Assembly (NCBI GenBank): GCA_041751955.1
Contig: JBGSIB010000056.1
Coordinates: 62,001-126,000 of the forward strand
From: UBA2040 sp041751955
GTDB taxonomy: Bacteria; Bacteroidota; Bacteroidia; Flavobacteriales_D; Crocinitomicaceae
Direction: 5' to 3'
DNA length: 64,000 nt
Shown one piece after another: positions 44,617 to 53,660 of the stretch (position 1 is its first letter; every line of letters starts with the position of its first letter). The position numbers were made by a program, and so were the translations under genes. The notes under the pieces are model-generated. The model ran no database searches. It was not told where the DNA came from and was given only the letters and a program-made list of their open reading frames with translations.

Positions 44617-47010
44617 CTACCATAGTAAATTGACATGACCTACCTTACGCGTGTTAATCTCGTAACGCGTGCTGTAAACGATAACGTAGGTGTAAACGCC
44701 ATCTTGGGCTTTTGTACTTCCATTAATTGTTCCATCCCACTCAAAATTAGGTTCGCTAGACTCAAAAATTAATTGCCCCCATCGGTTAAAAATTTTGATA
44801 TCGAAGTTTATCATTCCAATAGCAGACGCTTTAAAAACCGTATTGAATCGATCACCATCTGGTGTAAAAGTATTAGGAACATATAGATAGGTTTCGCCTA
44901 AAATCTCAATTCCTTTCTTCGTAGAATCTATGCAACCGTTCACGTCAGTGGCAATTAATAAAATCTCATAAAGCCCTGGTTCTGGATACGTTGCGTTGGG
45001 ATGCACCAATGTAGAAGTCGTTCCATTACCCAAGTCCCAAAAATATGATGCACCATTCACTGTTAAATTTTGGAAGGTAATTGGTAAGTCTTCCATTATA
45101 GTTTGGCTGGATATGATAAAGTCAGCCTCAGGTTTTTGAACAGTTATCGTAACATTATCAGAAAATGTGAATGTCTGGCAATCATCAGAAACGGTTGCGG
45201 TATATGTGGTAGTGGAAAATGGATTGACGGTAATACTAGGTTGCGTTTGACCTGTCGGTAACCAGCTGTAATAATAAGCACCCCATCCACCAGTAGCCGT
45301 TACTGAAACTATCGCATCTTCTCCTGGACAGATCAAAAGTGGATCGGACATATCCAACAATAATGGAGGACTTGTGATAGTATACAATACACTTGCAGTT
45401 TCTTGCAATCCACATTGATCAGTAACAAGTACCTGGTAGCTTGTTGTTTGACTTGGTTTTATGTAAACAAATGAATTAGAGCTAATTATAGCTCCATTGG
45501 TTCCGGTCCATTGATAAGCGTATACACCAGTTCCACCTGATGCGGTAACATTCAAAGTATCTTTCAAATAAGGACAGATTTCAGTTATATCAGGCGTAAC
45601 AATTAAGCTGATCGGGCTGTAAACAGGCACGGTAACAGTAACACTAGCCGTTGCTGACTGAAATAAACAATTATCTGTAACCGTGAGATTATAAGTCGTG
45701 GTTGTCGTCGGATTTACTGTTATTTCATCTGTATTGTCTCCGGTACTCCAATTATAGGTATAAGGACCAACTCCTCCTGAAGGAAAAGAAGGAATGGTGA
45801 TTTCATCTCCAGAACATAATACGTTCGTATCTATTAAATTCAACCCCACTGGTTGTAAATCATTAATCCCTAAATTGAGGATAATGGGGGTTTGATTACC
45901 GCAAGGGTCCGTCATTAAAAAATCTATTTTAATGGTTTCAAGCCCCTCAATTAATGCGTCTGCCAAAGCATTAAATGTGAAATTGATAGAAGCTTGTCCA
46001 GCTGCAAAGGTCACACTAGCAGGTATAGGGCTATAATCCAAACCAGATGTTGCTGTCCCTGTTACACTTACTGGAATGGTTAATGGTGTACTTAAGTTTC
46101 CTTGTCGATTCAAAGTTACAGTTGCACTTACACAACCTTCAGCCATGACATTTGGGTCCGTAAAAGCCTGACTAGACAATGTATACGTAATATCAACTGG
46201 AGTTTTTGAGCTTAAGCTATTGGCCTCGAGAAATATTCCAGAGTCGAATATTCGATCTTGTACATCTGCTACGGCAATTCGAAGATGATAGGTCTGTCCA
46301 CATTGAACCTGAGAAACAGCTTCTAAAACTTTCGTAAACCCATCGTATTGCAGATAATTACTGGAAGAATTGTAAGGGGCGTTTGTCCCAATTCCGTTGT
46401 TATTGTAATATGCACAATTCACACATGGTCCGAAATTGGCCGTACCATTATTTACCGAGTTAATCGAAATAATAGCATTGCTCCCGGGAATTCTTGCAAT
46501 ATTTTGTTGTCCTGCAATTCCAGGACCGGAAATGAAGAACCCGAAAACATCATTGAAAGGTTGATTTACGTATTCTGGATATTCCTCCGAAGCAAAAACG
46601 TATTTGAACCTTACCGTATCGGAATAAGGTATAAAATCAAATTCTAGAATAGATGCATTGTAAGTAGGAGAACCTCCTATAACAGATGATAACAATGGAC
46701 TTCCTGGCGCCCCATTATCTATTCCAGCGTTCGGTTTGTTGTTTGGCCCATGAGGTCCTTCTCCCGTATTCATTACGGTTCCAGTAGTTAATAATACACC
46801 ATTGATTATACCAAGATTTGTGCCTGTCGCATTAAAGGAGCCAATAGCGCCACCTGAACCAGTAAATTGAATATTTGATACTGTAACGCCAGAGCCTAAA
46901 AGCACATTTTGAACCAGTTGTGCTGGAGACATTGCAGTACTTGTAGTTAATTGTCCAAATATGGAAATTGGAAAAAATATAAGGGCGATATGTATTAGGG
47001 CGCGGAGCAA
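44617..47010 (-). CDS. T9SS type B protein with choice-of-anchor L, Ig-like and PKD domains
   Basis: The 797-residue protein starts with TTG and a signal peptide (about 1-19, ending SIFGQ). A choice-of-anchor L domain follows (about 25-260; SPAQLVQNVLLGSGVTVSN, VFASEEYPEYVNQPFNDVFGFFISG). Then come a Calx-beta-like segment, three Ig-like units with LC-x-G or IC-P-x motifs (about 390-635), a PKD domain (ITFQNLTVNGASYFWDLGNG) and the gliding-associated type B C-terminus (YVPNTFTPDGDRFN, FNRWGQLIFESS). It should be a surface or released T9SS cargo protein. Only 3 bases separate its stop from that of the SDR gene. Confidence 0.88.
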   Translation of the reverse strand: MLRALIHIALIFFPISIFGQLTTSTAMSPAQLVQNVLLGSGVTVSNIQFTGSGGAIGSFNATGTNLGIINGVLLTTGTVMNTGEGPHGPNNKPNAGIDNGAPGSPLLSSVIGGSPTYNASILEFDFIPYSDTVRFKYVFASEEYPEYVNQPFNDVFGFFISGPGIAGQQNIARIPGSNAIISINSVNNGTANFGPCVNCAYYNNNGIGTNAPYNSSSNYLQYDGFTKVLEAVSQVQCGQTYHLRIAVADVQDRIFDSGIFLEANSLSSKTPVDITYTLSSQAFTDPNVMAEGCVSATVTLNRQGNLSTPLTIPVSVTGTATSGLDYSPIPASVTFAAGQASINFTFNALADALIEGLETIKIDFLMTDPCGNQTPIILNLGINDLQPVGLNLIDTNVLCSGDEITIPSFPSGGVGPYTYNWSTGDNTDEITVNPTTTTTYNLTVTDNCLFQSATASVTVTVPVYSPISLIVTPDITEICPYLKDTLNVTASGGTGVYAYQWTGTNGAIISSNSFVYIKPSQTTSYQVLVTDQCGLQETASVLYTITSPPLLLDMSDPLLICPGEDAIVSVTATGGWGAYYYSWLPTGQTQPSITVNPFSTTTYTATVSDDCQTFTFSDNVTITVQKPEADFIISSQTIMEDLPITFQNLTVNGASYFWDLGNGTTSTLVHPNATYPEPGLYEILLIATDVNGCIDSTKKGIEILGETYLYVPNTFTPDGDRFNTVFKASAIGMINFDIKIFNRWGQLIFESSEPNFEWDGTINGSTKAQDGVYTYVIVYSTRYEINTRKVGHVNLLW

Positions 47011-47135
47011 GTTTTCTTTTTATATAGAACGTATAAAATTGATTATGGTTGATGTTTTTATAGCAATAAACGTGCTAATTCTTGTAAATTTAAGTGAATT
47101 TAACATCTAGTACAATCATTTCAGTGCTTAAAACG

Positions 47136-47143
47136 TAATTTTG
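47136..47143 (+). promoter_or_regulatory. candidate -7 promoter box (TAATTTTG)
   Basis: TAATTTTG lies 14 bases before the GTG start of the M23 peptidase gene and matches TAnnTTTG. There is no clear -33 at the expected distance. Confidence 0.4.
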
Positions 47144-47157
47144 TCAAAACAGAAGAT

Positions 47158-48006
47158 GTGAATATTTTCAAGAAAACGATTCAGAAGTTATTGGAAGATG
47201 TCCGAATTACAACGAGTAAACCTGATACTTATGAAGGCCACTCATCGTTTGTTACTTCACGCTTGCGATTGATATCTCTTACTACGGTTATTCTTTTGCT
47301 TTTTGGAATTTTATTTTTTGTTTTCATTTATTATGGTCCTACCAAAAGTTATTTTAGAACGGAAGACGTCAGTATTGCAAGACAAGATTTAGAAAAACAA
47401 AACGTTAGGGTTCAGGAATTAGAGGAAAAAATTCAAACTCAAAGTAATTTCATTAAAAATATTCAAGACGTTTTATTGGGAAAAATATCTCCGGACTCAG
47501 TTTCGAGTAAACCTAAAAGCATGAACAATGTTGATATTATGGATGTTGATGTTGCCACAACATTGGAAGAAAAGAAATTAGCCAAAAAGGTGAAAGACGA
47601 TATGCGAACCGTTCAGAAAAAAAGTGAGGCAGATATTAAAAAAGTGCTCTTTGAGGCGCCAGTTAGAGGCACAATTTCAGAGGTGTTTTCTTTTGATCGT
47701 CACCCAGCAGTAGATATAGTTTGTAAAAAAGAAGCAAGTATCAAAGCATGCATGGATGGCGTCATTCTGTACAGTGGTTACTCAAAGAATGACGGAAATT
47801 TTGTTATCATAGATCATGGAGGTGGCTACGTTTCTGTATACAAACACAACAAGGTTAACCTAAAAAAGAACGGTCAGCGTGTTCAACTAGGAGATCCAAT
47901 CGGTATCGCGGGAAACTCAGGCGAAAACAGTACTGGGCCACATCTTCATTTCGAACTTTGGTTTGAGCAACGTCCTGTCGATCCTCAAATCTTTATGACC
48001 TTTTAG
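47158..48006 (+). CDS. M23-family metallopeptidase, membrane-anchored
   Basis: The 282-residue protein has one membrane segment (about 38-58), a coiled coil (about 75-150) and a C-terminal LytM/M23 domain. The zinc site is complete: His182 and Asp186 in HPAVD, then His262 and His264 in GPHLHFELWF. Such enzymes cut peptidoglycan cross-links or activate other hydrolases during division and growth. The GTG start is preceded by an AGAAGA stretch. It converges on the ABC exporter gene with a 4-base overlap of stops. Confidence 0.92.
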   Translation: MNIFKKTIQKLLEDVRITTSKPDTYEGHSSFVTSRLRLISLTTVILLLFGILFFVFIYYGPTKSYFRTEDVSIARQDLEKQNVRVQELEEKIQTQSNFIKNIQDVLLGKISPDSVSSKPKSMNNVDIMDVDVATTLEEKKLAKKVKDDMRTVQKKSEADIKKVLFEAPVRGTISEVFSFDRHPAVDIVCKKEASIKACMDGVILYSGYSKNDGNFVIIDHGGGYVSVYKHNKVNLKKNGQRVQLGDPIGIAGNSGENSTGPHLHFELWFEQRPVDPQIFMTF

Positions 48007-49847
48007 ATTATTATTCCTTGCATGGAGGAAAGTTTGAAATAAATTCCTTTGGATGCCATCAGTTCATCATGTGTTCCCGTTTCGACAACCTTACCTTGTG
48101 ATAATACGATTATCTTGTCGGCATTTTTAATTGTACTCAAACGATGCGCAATGACCAAGGATGTGCGACCTTGCAATAAATGCTCAAGTGCCTCTTGAAC
48201 CAATACTTCAGATTCTGTATCGAGAGCAGAAGTCGCCTCATCCAAAATCAGTAAACTTGGATTTTTAAGAATCGCTCTTGCTATGCTCACGCGTTGCTTT
48301 TGTCCACCAGAAAGTTTGTTGCCTCTTTCCCCAATATTGGTGTCATAACCGCTTTCCATCTGCGAAATGAATTCATGGGCGTTGGCTATTTTCGCGGCTG
48401 AAATCACATCTTCTCGCTTAGGATTTTCTATACCAAAGGCAATATTATTCGCCACACTATCATTAAAGAGAATGGATTCTTGAGAAACAATACCAATATG
48501 GCTGCGCAAATCATCTGTTTTCAATTGATTTACTGGAATTCCATCATATAAAATTTCACCAGAATCTATTTCGTAAAATCTCGCCACCAAATCAGCAAGC
48601 GTGGATTTTCCGCTGCCAGATTCACCTACCAAAGCTATTTTCTGACCTTTTGGTATATCAAACGAAATATCTTTGATGACTTCTGTATCGTTATAACTGA
48701 AAGAAACATTTTTAAGTTGAATACCTTGTTTCAACTCGCTCAAACTTTGGGCGTTTTCAGCCTCAAATATTTTCTCATCACTGTCTAAAATTTCATTGAT
48801 TCTGTTTTGAGAAATGGAAGCTTTTTGAAGAACAGCCATTGAATTGGCAACACCTTGAATTGGTCTCAATAGCTGAGAAAAAACAATTATGAAACCTACA
48901 AATTCCTCTCCGGTTAATCCACCAGTGCCGGCTGAATCCAAAATCATTTTACCACCGAACCAAGCTATGCAAAGCATCACTCCAGCACCTAAAGTTTCAT
49001 TTAATGGAGATGAAATATCTCTTTTACGAAAGCTTTTCGTTGTGAGTTGCTGATGACGAAGATTCGTTCCTTCGAAATTTTTTCGCATTTGCTTTGTTGC
49101 ATTGAACGCTTTAATAATTCGAATGCCGCCTAATGTTTCATCCAAGGTTGAGTTTAGTACGCCAAATTCTTCCATCTCTTGCTTGGCGGTTCTTTTTAAA
49201 CTTTTTCCAATTCTTGAAATAACAAAAGCTGAAATAGGAAGCAAAGCAAAGGACAACAGTGTTAATTGAGGACTCCAATATACAAGTAATCCAATATGAA
49301 GAAGGATGGCTATTGGTTCACGAAAAACTAATTCTAAAATAGCTATTACGCCGTTCTCAATTTGTCCCGTATCGTTGTTTACTCTTGACACTAAATCGCC
49401 TTTGCGCTCATCTGTGTAATAAGACAATGGCAAACGAAGTATTTTGGAGTACATTTTATTCCTCACATCGCGTACAGTAGCCATACGCAACTGAGATTGA
49501 TTCCAAATGGCTCCATATCGACTTAAATTTTTCAATAAAAAGGCGATAAAGACAGATATACAGACAAACATAAGGGCTCCCTTGGCGTCAGACTCCACCA
49601 TGGATTCCATGAAATAATTGAAATAATTTCCGCAATAACTAAAGAAAGAAACGAATCCTCCATCCCAAATGGGTTTTGTTGGAACAATAATTTCTTGTTC
49701 TGGATTGAAAATCAATTGCAGAAAGGGAATAAACAGTGCAAAAGATATAAGGTTGAAAATCACATACAAAAGATTAAAAATGATGGTCAACCAGGCCAAC
49801 ATTTTGTACTTGAATGTATATCGGAAAAGCTCTCTGAAGTTTTTCAT
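48003..49847 (-). CDS. ABC exporter, fused permease and ATPase (MsbA-like)
   Basis: The 614-residue half-transporter has six membrane helices in the first 330 residues and an ATPase domain with Walker A GESGSGKST (408-416), signature LSGGQKQR, Walker B LLILDEATSALD and switch His in IAHRLST. The family includes lipid-A flippase MsbA and multidrug exporters. In Bacteroidota this form is often annotated as MsbA-like. It would work as a homodimer or heterodimer. The substrate is not determined. Confidence 0.93.
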   Translation of the reverse strand: MKNFRELFRYTFKYKMLAWLTIIFNLLYVIFNLISFALFIPFLQLIFNPEQEIIVPTKPIWDGGFVSFFSYCGNYFNYFMESMVESDAKGALMFVCISVFIAFLLKNLSRYGAIWNQSQLRMATVRDVRNKMYSKILRLPLSYYTDERKGDLVSRVNNDTGQIENGVIAILELVFREPIAILLHIGLLVYWSPQLTLLSFALLPISAFVISRIGKSLKRTAKQEMEEFGVLNSTLDETLGGIRIIKAFNATKQMRKNFEGTNLRHQQLTTKSFRKRDISSPLNETLGAGVMLCIAWFGGKMILDSAGTGGLTGEEFVGFIIVFSQLLRPIQGVANSMAVLQKASISQNRINEILDSDEKIFEAENAQSLSELKQGIQLKNVSFSYNDTEVIKDISFDIPKGQKIALVGESGSGKSTLADLVARFYEIDSGEILYDGIPVNQLKTDDLRSHIGIVSQESILFNDSVANNIAFGIENPKREDVISAAKIANAHEFISQMESGYDTNIGERGNKLSGGQKQRVSIARAILKNPSLLILDEATSALDTESEVLVQEALEHLLQGRTSLVIAHRLSTIKNADKIIVLSQGKVVETGTHDELMASKGIYFKLSSMQGIII

Positions 49848-49903
49848 TCGTCACAAAGATATGATTTTGTCATGCTATGCGATGAGGTCGACTCAACATT
49901 TCT

Positions 49904-49911
49904 TACTTTTG
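49904..49911 (+). promoter_or_regulatory. candidate -7 promoter box (TACTTTTG) of rbfA
   Basis: TACTTTTGCACC is followed directly by ATG. The box ends only 4 bases before the start codon, so transcription from it would give a leaderless or nearly leaderless mRNA. The 12-base motif is shared with dusB and the thioesterase gene. Confidence 0.5.
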
Positions 49912-49915
49912 CACC

Positions 49916-50251
49916 ATGGGTTCAATACGACAAGGTAAAATAGAGGCAGGAATACAACAGGAGTTAGCAACTGTTTTTCAGCGCCATGCGAGCGAAATTT
50001 GTTTAGGGGCCATGGTCTCCGTTACAGCAGTGCGGATAACAACAGATCTTTCTTTAGCGCGATGTTATGTTAGTGTTTTTGCTGGGCCAGATCCAAAAGA
50101 AGTTTTGGCGAGCATAGAATTGAACAAAGGAAAAATAAGAGGCGATATAGGAAAGCGACTGAAAAACATGAAAAAGTTGCCCAATTTGGCTTTTTTCATC
50201 GATGATTCTTTGGATTATGCTGAAGAAATTGAAGATCTATTGAAAAAATAG
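49916..50251 (+). CDS. rbfA: 30S ribosome-binding factor RbfA
   Basis: The 111-residue protein matches RbfA, a KH-fold factor that binds the 30S subunit and helps 16S rRNA 5'-end maturation. It begins MGSIRQGKIEAGIQQELA, then VSVTAVRITTDLSLARCYVSVF and KRLKNMKKLPNLAFFIDDSLDYAEEIEDLLKK. Its TAG stop is in the same frame as the permease coding frame that follows, with only two codons between the stop and the probable permease start. Confidence 0.95.
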   Translation: MGSIRQGKIEAGIQQELATVFQRHASEICLGAMVSVTAVRITTDLSLARCYVSVFAGPDPKEVLASIELNKGKIRGDIGKRLKNMKKLPNLAFFIDDSLDYAEEIEDLLKK

Positions 50252-50257
50252 TCTGTA

Positions 50258-51481
50258 ATCAAAGTCCCATATTACATAGCAAGAAGGTATCTTTTTTCAA
50301 GGAAAAAGCAAAATGCCATACATTGGATTACTGGAGTTTCCATCGTGGGAATTATGGTTTCCACTGCGGCGTTGGTCATTTTATTATCTGCATTTAACGG
50401 TATCGAAAAAATGGTGGAACAATTGTATTCCGATTTCGATCCTGACATAACTATCCGAAGTGCAAAGAGCAAGACTTTCTTTGACAATCAGTTGGATGAA
50501 AAAACCATAAAAGCCGTTCCAGGGGTAAAAGAAATATCTTTTGGTATTGAAGAGGTAGTTGTTTTGAAACATGAGAAAAAATGGGTCAATGCCAATATGA
50601 TAGGTGTTGATAAACATTTTCTTTCCATCAGTAAAATGTCTGAGCACATGGTTGATGGCTATCCAAATTTGAAAGAAGAGGGCCAAGATTTAGCCATAGT
50701 CGGAGCCTCATTACTGGATAAATTGGAGGGTTTTATTCCTTCAACAGGTTATGAAATGCTAACTATTTATTCGCCAAAACGAAATCTCAAAATGCGTTTG
50801 GGAAAGAATCCTTTTGAAACCAGAACGATCAACGTTTCCGGAAGGATGAATTTCAATCGCGAGGTGAATGCTGAGTTCTTAATTGTTCCAATCGAAACGG
50901 CCCGTGAACTTTTGTCATACTCAACGGAGAACACTGTAGTTTTTGTAGATGTGAAAACAGGTCTTGACAATGAAAAAGTGAAACAAGAATTAAAAAATAA
51001 ATTAGGTCCTGGTTTCACCATCAAAACGAATTACGAAAAAAATGAATTGATTTATAAAACCAGTCAATCTGAAAAAGTAATTGTCATTATCATCTTGCTT
51101 TTCATTTTTGTTATTGCCGCCTTTACTCTGGTGGCTGCTATGACCATGATGTTCATAGAGAAAAAAGAAAATCTAGGAACACTTCAAGCTTTAGGAGCAG
51201 ACAAACCATTTATCTTCAGGATATTTTTTACCGAAGGACTTTTAATATCATTTTTCGGTATTTGCATCGGTCTTTTGATTGGTTATGGCATTTGTTTAGC
51301 TCAAATCAATTGGAGTATCTTAACCATGCCCAACTCTGCTGGTGAACCTTTTCCAATGCGCATTTCTTGGCAAGATGGAATTCTCATCATTTCATTGGTT
51401 TCTTTAATCTCCGTTCTCGCTTCATATTTACCCGCGAAGTATCTTTTGAGAGGAGATAATCTTTTAGCAAAAAAAGATTAA
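50258..51481 (+). CDS. LolE-like ABC transporter permease (FtsX family), non-canonical start
   Basis: The product is a lipoprotein-releasing or FtsX-type permease with four membrane helices. A periplasmic domain lies between helix 1 and the three C-terminal helices (VIVIIILLFIFVIAAFTLV, LLISFFGICIGLLIGYGI, IISLVSLISVLASYLPAKY). The first ATG, GTG or TTG in frame is GTG at 50345, but the conserved family N-terminus VPYYIARRYLFSRKKQNAIHW is encoded before it, up to the rbfA stop. The most likely start is ATC at 50258 (407 residues; ATC AAA GTC CCA). Other readings are an ATG read as ATC, or readthrough of the rbfA TAG. The ATPase partner is not next to it. Confidence 0.85.
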   Translation: MKVPYYIARRYLFSRKKQNAIHWITGVSIVGIMVSTAALVILLSAFNGIEKMVEQLYSDFDPDITIRSAKSKTFFDNQLDEKTIKAVPGVKEISFGIEEVVVLKHEKKWVNANMIGVDKHFLSISKMSEHMVDGYPNLKEEGQDLAIVGASLLDKLEGFIPSTGYEMLTIYSPKRNLKMRLGKNPFETRTINVSGRMNFNREVNAEFLIVPIETARELLSYSTENTVVFVDVKTGLDNEKVKQELKNKLGPGFTIKTNYEKNELIYKTSQSEKVIVIIILLFIFVIAAFTLVAAMTMMFIEKKENLGTLQALGADKPFIFRIFFTEGLLISFFGICIGLLIGYGICLAQINWSILTMPNSAGEPFPMRISWQDGILIISLVSLISVLASYLPAKYLLRGDNLLAKKD

Positions 51482-51623
51482 TAGCAACATAATCTATTCG
51501 TCAATTAGCTTGTTGAACTTTAGCGGATAACAAGTAATTTGTACGTTTTTTTTCTGTTCAATTAAAAACGTGAACATGCAATGATTTTTGTTGATAAACT
51601 TTCCAAAATATTCAACATTTTTA

Positions 51624-51657
51624 TTTTGTAGTTTTTGTAATTAATTACCTATCTTTG
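51624..51657 (+). promoter_or_regulatory. promoter of atpD-atpC (TTTTG, 21 nt, TATCTTTG)
   Basis: TTTTG at 51624-51628 and TATCTTTG at 51650-51657 are separated by 21 bases, within the range for Bacteroidota promoters. The -7 box is followed by GCGCCC and a leader of about 35 bases before atpD. Confidence 0.72.
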
Positions 51658-51694
51658 CGCCCAAATTTAGAGTTTAATACTAAAAAGACACTTC

Positions 51695-53203
51695 ATGTCA
51701 AACAACAAAGGAAAAATCGCCCAAGTAATCGGTCCAGTAGTAGATATAAGCTACGAAAAAGGAACATCTTTACCTAATATCTTCGATGCATTGTACGTTA
51801 CGAAAGCTGACGGTACAAAGGTAATTTTGGAAGTTCAATCACATATTGGTGAAAACAACGTAAGAGCTATCTCAATGGACTCTTCCGACGGTTTTACACG
51901 AGGTATGGAGGTTACTTCAACAGGTTCAGCGATTAAAATGCCCATTGGTGATAAAATCAGAGGACGTTTGTTTAACGTAGTTGGTGAAGCGATTGATGGA
52001 ATCAACGAAGTGAGCAACGAAGGAGGTTTACCAATTCACCGTGAGGCTCCGAAATTCGAAGATTTGTCGACAGCAACTGAAGTACTTTGGACAGGTATCA
52101 AAGTAATCGATTTGATTGAGCCTTATGCAAAAGGAGGTAAAATTGGTCTTTTCGGAGGTGCTGGTGTAGGAAAAACAGTATTGATTCAGGAGTTGATTAA
52201 CAATATCGCAAAAGGACACGGTGGTTTGTCAGTATTTGCTGGTGTTGGTGAGCGTACTCGTGAAGGGAATGACTTGCTTCGTGAGATGTTAGAGTCAGGA
52301 ATTATAAAATACGGAGACGAATTCATGCATTCTATGGAACAAGGTGGATGGGATCTTTCTAAAATTGACATTGAAGGTTTAAAAGAATCAAAAGCAACGT
52401 TTGTATTCGGACAAATGAATGAGCCTCCTGGAGCACGTGCTCGTGTGGCTTTGTCTGGATTGACTTTGGCTGAATATTATCGTGATGGTGAAGGTGACGG
52501 ACAAGGGAAAGATATCCTTTTCTTCGTTGACAACATCTTCCGTTTCACGCAAGCAGGTTCTGAGGTATCGGCACTTTTAGGTCGTATGCCATCAGCGGTA
52601 GGTTACCAACCAACTTTGGCAACAGAGATGGGTGCCATGCAAGAGCGTATCTCTTCTACAAAAAGAGGTTCCATTACATCGGTTCAAGCGGTTTACGTAC
52701 CTGCGGATGACCTTACCGATCCAGCTCCAGCGAACACATTTGCTCATTTGGATGCAACAACGGTATTGTCTCGTAAAATTGCAGAGCTTGGTATTTACCC
52801 GGCGGTAGATCCTTTGGATTCAACTTCACGTATTTTGACAGCGGAAATCGTTGGAGAAGAGCACTACAACTGTGCACAACGTGTGAAATTGACTTTGCAA
52901 CGATACAAAGAATTACAAGACATCATCGCTATCTTGGGTATGGATGAGTTGTCTGAAGAAGACAAAATGATTGTACACCGAGCGCGTCGTGTTCAACGTT
53001 TCCTTTCTCAACCTTTCCATGTTGCTGAGCAATTTACAGGATTGAAAGGAGTATTGGTAGATATTCAAGAAACGATCAAAGCATTCAATATGATTTTGGA
53101 CGGAGAATTGGATAAATACCCAGAAGCTGCGTTTAACTTGAAAGGTGGATTACAAGATGTAGTTGAAGCTGGAGAGAAAATGTTGTCTGAAACGAACGCT
53201 TAA
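51695..53203 (+). CDS. atpD: F1F0-ATP synthase subunit beta
   Basis: The 502-residue catalytic subunit of the F1 part contains the P-loop GGAGVGKT (154-161), then GERTREGND, and the Walker B region ILFFVDNIFRFTQAGSEVSALLGRMPSAVGYQPTLA. The DELSEEDKMIV motif (the regulatory DELSEED loop) is complete. Length is normal. It is first in an atpD-atpC unit with its own promoter; the other atp genes are not in this window, which is the usual split in Bacteroidota. Confidence 0.98.
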   Translation: MSNNKGKIAQVIGPVVDISYEKGTSLPNIFDALYVTKADGTKVILEVQSHIGENNVRAISMDSSDGFTRGMEVTSTGSAIKMPIGDKIRGRLFNVVGEAIDGINEVSNEGGLPIHREAPKFEDLSTATEVLWTGIKVIDLIEPYAKGGKIGLFGGAGVGKTVLIQELINNIAKGHGGLSVFAGVGERTREGNDLLREMLESGIIKYGDEFMHSMEQGGWDLSKIDIEGLKESKATFVFGQMNEPPGARARVALSGLTLAEYYRDGEGDGQGKDILFFVDNIFRFTQAGSEVSALLGRMPSAVGYQPTLATEMGAMQERISSTKRGSITSVQAVYVPADDLTDPAPANTFAHLDATTVLSRKIAELGIYPAVDPLDSTSRILTAEIVGEEHYNCAQRVKLTLQRYKELQDIIAILGMDELSEEDKMIVHRARRVQRFLSQPFHVAEQFTGLKGVLVDIQETIKAFNMILDGELDKYPEAAFNLKGGLQDVVEAGEKMLSETNA

Positions 53204-53214
53204 TATTTTATAAG

Positions 53215-53505
53215 ATGTTAGTAGAAATCATAACACCTGAAGCGAACGTTTATGCTGGCGAAGCCCTTTCGGTTCAATTGCCAGGATTAGACGGTTCATT
53301 TCAAATTTTGAATGGTCACGCGCCAATTATTTCGGCTTTGCAAAATGGTAAAGTCAAACTAGAGTTAGCCAGTTCATTCGAACGCGAAGAGAGTACAAGT
53401 GAAATGATTCAAGAAGATAAAGCAAACGATAAACTTATTTTCATCGATATCAAAGGTGGAGTTGTAGAAATGCAAAACAATAAGTTGATTGTTTTAGCTG
53501 AATAA
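53215..53505 (+). CDS. atpC: F1F0-ATP synthase subunit epsilon
   Basis: The 96-residue protein is a short epsilon subunit, mostly the N-terminal beta-sandwich (VEIITPEANVYAGEALSVQLPGLDGSFQILNGHAPIISAL). It lacks the C-terminal inhibitory helical pair found in longer homologues, as in other Bacteroidota. It lies 11 bases after atpD and couples the c-ring to F1 rotation. Confidence 0.95.
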   Translation: MLVEIITPEANVYAGEALSVQLPGLDGSFQILNGHAPIISALQNGKVKLELASSFEREESTSEMIQEDKANDKLIFIDIKGGVVEMQNNKLIVLAE

Positions 53506-53523
53506 ATTATCTAAAAATCTGTT

Positions 53524-53577
53524 AAAGAGGGATTTGGAGCCTGTCCGCTGACGAGGAGGATTCAATCCCTCTTTTTT
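53524..53577 (+). terminator. rho-independent terminator after atpC
   Basis: The arms aaagagggatt (53524-53534) and aatccctctttttt pair well, ending in a T-run. It closes the atpDC transcript. Confidence 0.85.
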
Positions 53578-53586
53578 CGTTAAAGC

Positions 53587-53620
53587 TTGTTAAGCATGGA
53601 ATTAATGTTTCATATCTTCG
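53587..53620 (+). promoter_or_regulatory. weak candidate promoter for uppS-bamA unit
   Basis: TTG at 53587-53589, a 23-base spacer and TATCTTCG at 53613-53620 resemble the Bacteroidota promoter with one mismatch in the -7 box. It sits between the atpC terminator and uppS. Confidence 0.35.
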
Positions 53621-53660
53621 TTTGAATGTTTAAATTCGTCACTGCAAATTCCTGATTTGA

